Shown: positions 42,401-43,257 of the stretch, one piece after another
Layout: every line of letters starts with the position of its first letter
Numbering within the stretch: the stretch's first letter is position 1
Origin: an uncultured Thermoguttaceae bacterium
Lineage (GTDB): Bacteria; Planctomycetota; Planctomycetia; Pirellulales; Thermoguttaceae
Length of the DNA: 43,257 nt
Direction: 5' to 3'
Assembly (NCBI GenBank): GCA_934725735.1
Contig: CAKVCP010000006.1
Location: 1-43,257, forward strand
Made by a program: the position numbers and the translations under genes
The notes under the pieces: generated by a model
Told to the model about the DNA's origin: nothing
The model's input: the letters and a program-made list of their open reading frames with translations, nothing else
Databases searched by the model: none

Positions 42401-43257
42401 GTCTTCGCTAAAGGTTCGGTCGCGGTCGGCGCGGGCGCGAACGTCTCCAACAATACCGGAAACGGTATTAAGGCGACGGGCTCCGTCGTGATCGGCGCGG
42501 ACGAAACCGCTGAGAATCGCGATTTCATCCTGAGCGGCAACGTCGCGACGAGCGGCGCGGGCGTCAGCGCGGGCAAGGTCGTTATCAACGGCTCTTTGAT
42601 CGCCAACGACAATACGGCGACTGAAGGGAAGGGCGGCGCGATCGAAGCGACCGGAGTCGCAATCCTGGGTTCCGTCCAGGCGTCGAACAATACTGCGGCG
42701 GCGGAAGGCGGCGCGATTTACTCCAAGGGCGACGTGACGATCGGCGAGGGCGAAAGCTCCTTCGTTGGCAACAGCGCTTCGAGAGGCGGCGCGATTTACG
42801 CGGCGGGTTACGCCGTCGAAGTCGCGGGCTCCCTCAACGCATCTAAGAATAGCGCGTCTAAGGACGCCGGCGCGATTTACGCGCAGCGCCTCTCCGTCGG
42901 CGGCGATTTGACTGCGAACGAGAATGTCGCGACCACCCATGCGGGCGCAGTGCGCGTCGTGTCGACTCTCGAGGTCGGCGGTTCCGCGACTCTTCAAGGA
43001 AATGCTGCGGGCGGTAGCTACGGCGCCGCGTATGTCGGCGAGGCGTTTGACGTCAAGGAGAACGTCAACTTCTCGAACAACTCCGCAGGCGCCGATATCG
43101 GCGCGTTCTACGCGAAGACTGCGAATGTCGGCGGCAATCTCGAAATCGCCGGCAACACCGCCCAGGGCTCTTACGGCGGCGCGTATATCGTCGGAGCGAC
43201 GACGGTAACAGGCGACGCGACGATCTCCGGCAACAAGGCTGTCGCAGGTTCTTACGG
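30455..43257 (+). CDS. Giant LEPR-XLL surface protein with metzincin-like peptidases and Pmp-like beta-helix repeats (3' end outside window)
   Basis: At least 4,267 aa; the frame has no stop before the window ends. SD AGGAG (30444-30448) is six bases ahead of the ATG. Domains: LEPR-XLL-like MEALEERQLLS (48-58); IdeS/Mac-like region (about 305-475) with GWVGTVANMLAYTGW at 310 but no Cys and no His ahead of the WG at 459; peptidase 1 (615-806, HEVGHSLGLGHD at 735, APIMG Met-turn); PPC-like (826-1029); split beta-helix entry (about 1040-1159); peptidase 2 (1160-1347, HEVGHTMGLHHD at 1284); PPC-like (1364-1504); beta-helix array 1 (1540-1809); CARDB-like (1811-2016); SLREA (2036); strand-turn module; array 2 (2371-3177); CARDB-like; SLREA (3359); strand-turn module; array 3 (3586 onward). 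Probable exported, self-processing or host-directed surface protein; C-terminus unknown. Confidence 0.85.
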   Translation, partial: MSLFKRNHDDSQNNGVNRDSKSLRGRNNEGIRRDKKDRSSLASKKLSMEALEERQLLSVSPMAPADYDDIRASYTAAELPANPADINIIEIPDLTAQNLQNAVNEAAKTTQDDLIVLRTDSNNYVLDLQSNAITVNIDSANYGKLTIVGKGTDALTIEAVGTNAFTVLNGDVTLDGAVVYNYATSDAVENSVIKSNDADVTLGRAFVVVNQIAKTDPVTGETTTTYLVDSAATDEELAAAGISNATAVSPYRTLNNPSNGGDDYNAVRNSVHAVLRTQYDYFGYNPATYWVNGVSANTIYDAESKGTAGWVGTVANMLAYTGWAQQAGFSTRMTLEDGTVVYYDSVEDAVAEYLRNGFIATGTGAARDYGITAASVLDYFFAGNDEDCFGKNYTQITNQIEGGGFFMDIDFGRVGGYTAASDSMLQEMLAALREGCAVTMEVQTSDNYGNVSREYVSVWGYVYNPDSLTYYGSTTTNAATTVGLICSNPTRNTYQQQVTDSRYDNKENNSKTLTHYVERGSANDSENYNSYSTYLLGSNLTLVHAPYTYLDDNGAVHGTINFPEGFSFYGTANQQYVTYTSKILGFSWIQQYTDKLSDVEVNNQDIFSLESMPGNTDNVIYLYFGGTEGTGWDGLEHPAFTLDDTAGFGPAELKAIEEVWRRVSEDYAPFNVNVTTSAEVWAQAKRGIRCVIGGYHQSAGGLSHVGSFGTQKTDNYVYPFSLGLNSKNIAEAASHEVGHSLGLGHDGYEHNEYYNGEYSGNSTWAPIMGSGYGAQITQWSKGEYIGATNLEDDIAILTANLGLRADAAGDTVDDAAKLEDYYVSVDMNNYDPLAGTYNVVGYIETREDYDVYSFTSYGGTYVVDVSGDGADHRFIDNNFNWNRRLHSDTENAVFGGKYYAKSYNYTNLNLKVELLDENGEIVLLDKNGDVLKLSFGESIVLRDSDYYFYVVDQFGRKVYDDEGNLKEGYQAVDDSVYTTFSHFVTPELEAGKTYYIRVSGVGEGNPATTGYSDYASLGKYTLNLHESYENFYLDDVRMDVSDVSYSTGVDNVLNWQEAFVYSGRRLEDGSRYLGNTLTFNSSLSGSTIDLRETLRFSYSRSIVDQPYSTKRFVLDSMDAWDIENSQPGITIDANEKFRAVYVDNTTVEMYGFTITGGVANTENVIYLYFGGLDEGDTGWSGELHPAYDVDGDPTSFSTEELELINQIYLMVKEDYAAYNVTVTTDQAVFDAATNAIRAVVGGVGNGRGGVAYVGSFGANKQDCYIFPDSVGNRNAKNIAEAISHEVGHTMGLHHDGYNDQEYYGGSSLWAPIMGVGYYSDLTQWSRGEYVGATNIQDDLAVIAGRLEYKEDDYGDNIKEASPLSSSYLHAGNLIADGIITSSKDVDFFSFVATDSTYVIDVVGTGADFSNTNAQGYAASLRYTNLDLLVKLYDADGNLLYTCNPTDSFFAHFQFDGLNVGDSYYVSVEGTGYGDPTVGGAGYSNYGSVGQYYVTVAATTLGNFVGEERYVSAAEKKMVQQGAIEAQNVVKPTYDQVGQTNNGGGIYNHYGWLTIGNSVIAGNRAGQAGGGIYNQGGEGSNQDQHDGWLYLINTSIIGNVVTSENGVGGGLYNEDGGVATMVNVTVAGNTADYSGGGIENGGQISMYNSIVAGNIAKYGADVYTESGNTTYASSSLIGDESRNSNLLAQRGGSDTINYDGKSVIGKSAGESVDAPVTTYDPKFVAYRAYDMADWSSELWKNWNLRLNADSPAVDLGNTYTAANLDYNENKVRASRYGALHMNRFYTTFSSDLAGEERLGGGVVDAGAYELLSKPELTGYIPTSAGSDVVNNWENSIVISRAVDDQTGSIAPFLVNEKLYLNLSFINEGAKITSDFETTVYLWKYDAYTSKADIYANSTQDNGLAVMKVKVVFGEKGSFPGAAATVICENLATGETTSYPYDGEGSCLILDNIPLGSIEEIVDGFINAGLMEAQEEEGYYLFGYALDSANTVDELRENNNFFTTSSYFDVVESPVSLNGAIIVTTDKDVVDPYDGLVSLREAVEVYAGSYYYSEIALQDGDTFVANGISYVVRDGKFYVDVTSNYKVYPGESFTVNFVQTFTATWNAEESAFVDADGNAASVPAGTTFEKDGVVYTFNGVDWLDEDSNAYAFNDGEQVSWNLDVVVDATYVQNVYYDSEGKLTTIADGATATFGGVEYEMVDGQWVHSEVAHRYTRDDIQSMGVFTLEDGTEVSVVNGVFRRVATNDVAIVRDGDVVTLANGETAVYNYAQDRFVVTETSVYTPNDGDEIVVDGQTLVFVADSYVDSTGSKYVLEEGARVTLANGYEVVYQNGKFVYRSQDQSSVKIPAGAEVIWNGETYTYKAGCALVRRVSRESNAVVFDPGLDGATFVLENGPLTLDKTFTLNCIDPDGAILDLTITSESDDPCLFLVTETGDATVQNFKFVGAHSTENGSIFENYGALTVENVTFADNVMAKGNLIYNAPKASLSVLNSSFKNNLAEEGALIYNEGDAVIAGVVDVLDDTTVYTSFIGDSAYLGSIYNANGKLTVENVTFEGTDAYNGGAINLNGGSAYVANTSFKGVQATNVGGAINVAAGSNATIFGATFENSSATTGGAIYNAGDVKIVGASFTGNTAEGEGGAIYSEDGSSLVLEAKQGETTAVVFEANSAASGAALYADTPVRVNGDIIARQNVASGSYGAVYVNGRLNVTGHAIFEGNEANDVAALNVSAETVIGGSLKLLNNVSKGSTGAAYFGTSASVGSLELVGNTSAEDGNALYAVGSIVVGDYALVSGNSANGVVTGGSIQIDGDATVKDNAAVGLKASGSVKIGGNATLTGNNGAVVAGGSVEIGGDANISANTSTGVSANDNVVITGQATLATNEDGAIVAGKNVTLGGDATITGNTAAEGGAITAGGLLLIRGNATVSQNKALNGVGGAFKVGSFEILGDLNAKNNSATGNGGVVYSNGTVKISSMTAEGNQALNGAVLYANGKATIAYANLVKNVATGDGGAIYAAGDLDLSNSNLAQNVANGKGGAIYAAGTTSLVNVTIHRNVAQDGAGLYNAGVATIDNSILAYNEAEGNGYDLFTATGATTTLRSSLLSNIAQIGDVLYQLDANYRSLLGVDPKLDAEGRLTAGSVAINAGSNALDRDAATDLDGANRRVGIVVDGVIRSVDMGAFEFKTVVAPDLAIVEESVDYWQTEVTVDGETVKLDYFLAGSDVCINFNVANVGDAVVIDNFKYNVSLKGVDKNGNVVYEQTQAAVSFTESCENFDWLDQKDWISVGSEHRLVSNFGTLPAGYYTISVTLDVEGVGSVYEWGEEEGYVGANNNVYNSTFSVLELPSTVVTTDQDVVDPTDGATSLREAIASAADYDYTTTYLVEDGVSFTTIDGQKLTVVDGWLVQKVDVVYKDGVQYDLHDGDEFLLNGVSIFYHSRLNGGYFTYANGQEADLSSGEIAYPDGSQASFELQTNQYIHYVDGNPLDEQEGTRYTYNVLKLSSGDVVLQDGMAFEISNVKFTYVQNETYPNGAFLFEDGSVVDYASGSNLTFEQLAIGALSTRNARVEESITLADGSILEVRDGVAKLTRSVDSNVTFADNLQGATITLDPAKGPVVVEGSVNLGKRADSGEDFVVARNVAVLGEDRDVTVSGDGSTRIMNVQNDATITVSDLTFEKGRANVGGAIYNAGDLTLKNVDFNSNEALWKKTTSDGDNLESGLGGAIFNDGSLVIENGSFNNNGLIPDPDQLVTTGTTEFGGAIYSRGDLVVKGALFNANEAFAGGAIAATAGSLYVANATFEGNAAERAGAIYTLVPTTIVASSFTNNKAEATGYASKNITGGAIYAREEIVFEMDSESDSTLAVSFVGNVAEVAGALYAEKGFSVKGDLIAMNNSALNNERYATEVENNYGAIYAGGAVNIDGNASFENNAADGSFAGLYAAGAVDVSGTAIFKNNIATGDYGALYANGDVNIGGEAAFIGNAGALVGGVFAKGSVAVGAGANVSNNTGNGIKATGSVVIGADETAENRDFILSGNVATSGAGVSAGKVVINGSLIANDNTATEGKGGAIEATGVAILGSVQASNNTAAAEGGAIYSKGDVTIGEGESSFVGNSASRGGAIYAAGYAVEVAGSLNASKNSASKDAGAIYAQRLSVGGDLTANENVATTHAGAVRVVSTLEVGGSATLQGNAAGGSYGAAYVGEAFDVKENVNFSNNSAGADIGAFYAKTANVGGNLEIAGNTAQGSYGGAYIVGATTVTGDATISGNKAVAGSY
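32297..34965 (+). repeat. Duplicated metzincin-like peptidase + PPC-like module
   Basis: Two imperfect protein-level copies within the giant gene, offset by about 1,650 bases. Copy 1 is at about 32297-33540 and copy 2 at about 33932-34965. Shared landmarks in order: NVIYLYFGG, a VIGG/VVGG loop with GSFG, KNIAEA.SHEVGH, WAPIMG, TQWS.GEY.GATN, and YTNL.L.V.L.D..G. Both copies keep all three zinc histidines, the catalytic Glu and the Met-turn. PPC copy 1 has an extra segment (about 33190-33400) missing from copy 2. Confidence 0.75.
35072..35880 (+). repeat. Beta-helix array 1 (Pmp-like)
   Basis: Encodes repeats such as NNGGGIYNHYGWLTIGNSVI, GGGIYNQGG, GGGLYNEDGG and GGGIENGG, each spaced about 25-45 residues and followed by strand-type sequence and an asparagine (AGNRA, GNVV, AGNTA). 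It closes with SPAVDLGNTYTA and VDAGAYEL, the usual end of this repeat type. Confidence 0.75.
37565..39985 (+). repeat. Beta-helix array 2 (Pmp-like)
   Basis: About 800 codons of short repeats. GGAI or GGAV/GGAL recurs (GGAINLNGG, GGAINVAAG, GGAIYNAGD, GGAIYSEDG, GGAITAGG, GGAIYAAGD twice), with NNxA/GNTA/SGNSA turns and FxxN-like FENS, FKNN. The DNA is repetitive too, with GGCGGCGCGATC(T) recurring. The last unit ends SVAINAGSNALDRDAATDLDG and VDMGAFEF. Confidence 0.8.
41210..43257 (+). repeat. Beta-helix array 3 (Pmp-like), continues past the window
   Basis: About 680 codons in the window. GGAIYNAGD, GGAIFNDG, GGAIYSRGD, GGAIAAT, GAIYAGGA, GGAIYSKGD, GGAIYAAGY, GAIYAQRL, GGAYIVG recur about every 30-40 residues, with FNNN, FTNN, FENN, FKNN, FSNN and GNxA turns. 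No terminating NAGSNA...DMGAFE unit is reached before the edge. Confidence 0.8.

Noticed and set aside
37565..43257. Recurring GGCGGCGCGATC units resembling a repeat array.
   Set aside because: Not a CRISPR: the units are in frame, vary in length and spacing, and encode GGAI(Y) beta-helix turns without unique spacers between identical repeats.

Overview
The window looks like chromosome from a Gram-negative member of the Planctomycetota. I infer this from an N-terminal LEPR-XLL-type motif on a giant surface protein, LpxA for lipid A, many Tat-type signal peptides, proline-rich exported proteins, a prenyltransferase/squalene-cyclase-like repeat protein, and a gene order of short operons on alternating strands. 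Genus cannot be told from sequence alone; a host- or gut-associated planctomycete is plausible. I saw no tRNA, rRNA, CRISPR array, transposase or integrase.

Layout. 1-1711 (+): the end of a cyclase-fold protein, then two small membrane proteins, the first a zinc-ribbon plus CD225/dispanin-like protein. 1745-5239 (+): an overlapping operon for a FecBCD-type metal or metal-chelate ABC importer with an FmdE-family protein. 5328-6362 (-): a J-like domain joined to a GspE N-terminal (MshEN) domain. 6641-7821 (+): panD and an SDR dehydrogenase. 7882-10718 (-): recJ and a Tat-exported PHP-like protein. 11400-15100 (+): glgA, a GspF/PilC protein and a DUF58 protein behind a long structured leader. 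15121-21171 (-): a RicT/PSP1 protein, a Tat-exported Gfo/Idh/MocA oxidoreductase, three small exported proline/tyrosine-rich proteins and a RhaT-like sugar symporter. 21339-26739 (-): an AddB-like nuclease, a multi-zinc-ribbon membrane protein and lpxA. 27188-29665 (+): an unrecognised 825-aa exported protein.

30455 to the right edge (+): one uninterrupted reading frame of at least 4,267 codons that runs out of the window. It is the standout feature. In order it carries a LEPR-XLL-like N-terminus, a domain resembling an IdeS/Mac-type cysteine peptidase that has apparently lost its catalytic Cys and His, two copies of a metzincin-like zinc peptidase each followed by a PPC-like beta-sandwich, and three long beta-helix arrays with GGAI(Y) and FxxN motifs like those of chlamydial polymorphic membrane proteins. 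The second and third arrays are each preceded by a CARDB-like domain, an SLREA motif and a Gly/Asp-rich strand-turn module. The second peptidase copy sits between two parts of what looks like a single beta-helix domain.

How the parts relate: several genes serve the cell envelope and exterior (lpxA, the exported oxidoreductase and PHP protein, the proline-rich proteins, the giant adhesin/protease, the GspF and GspE-N fragments of secretion or pilus machinery). Others serve central metabolism (panD, glgA, SDR, RhaT) and DNA repair (recJ, AddB-like nuclease). Clear hairpin-plus-T-run terminators mark several unit boundaries.
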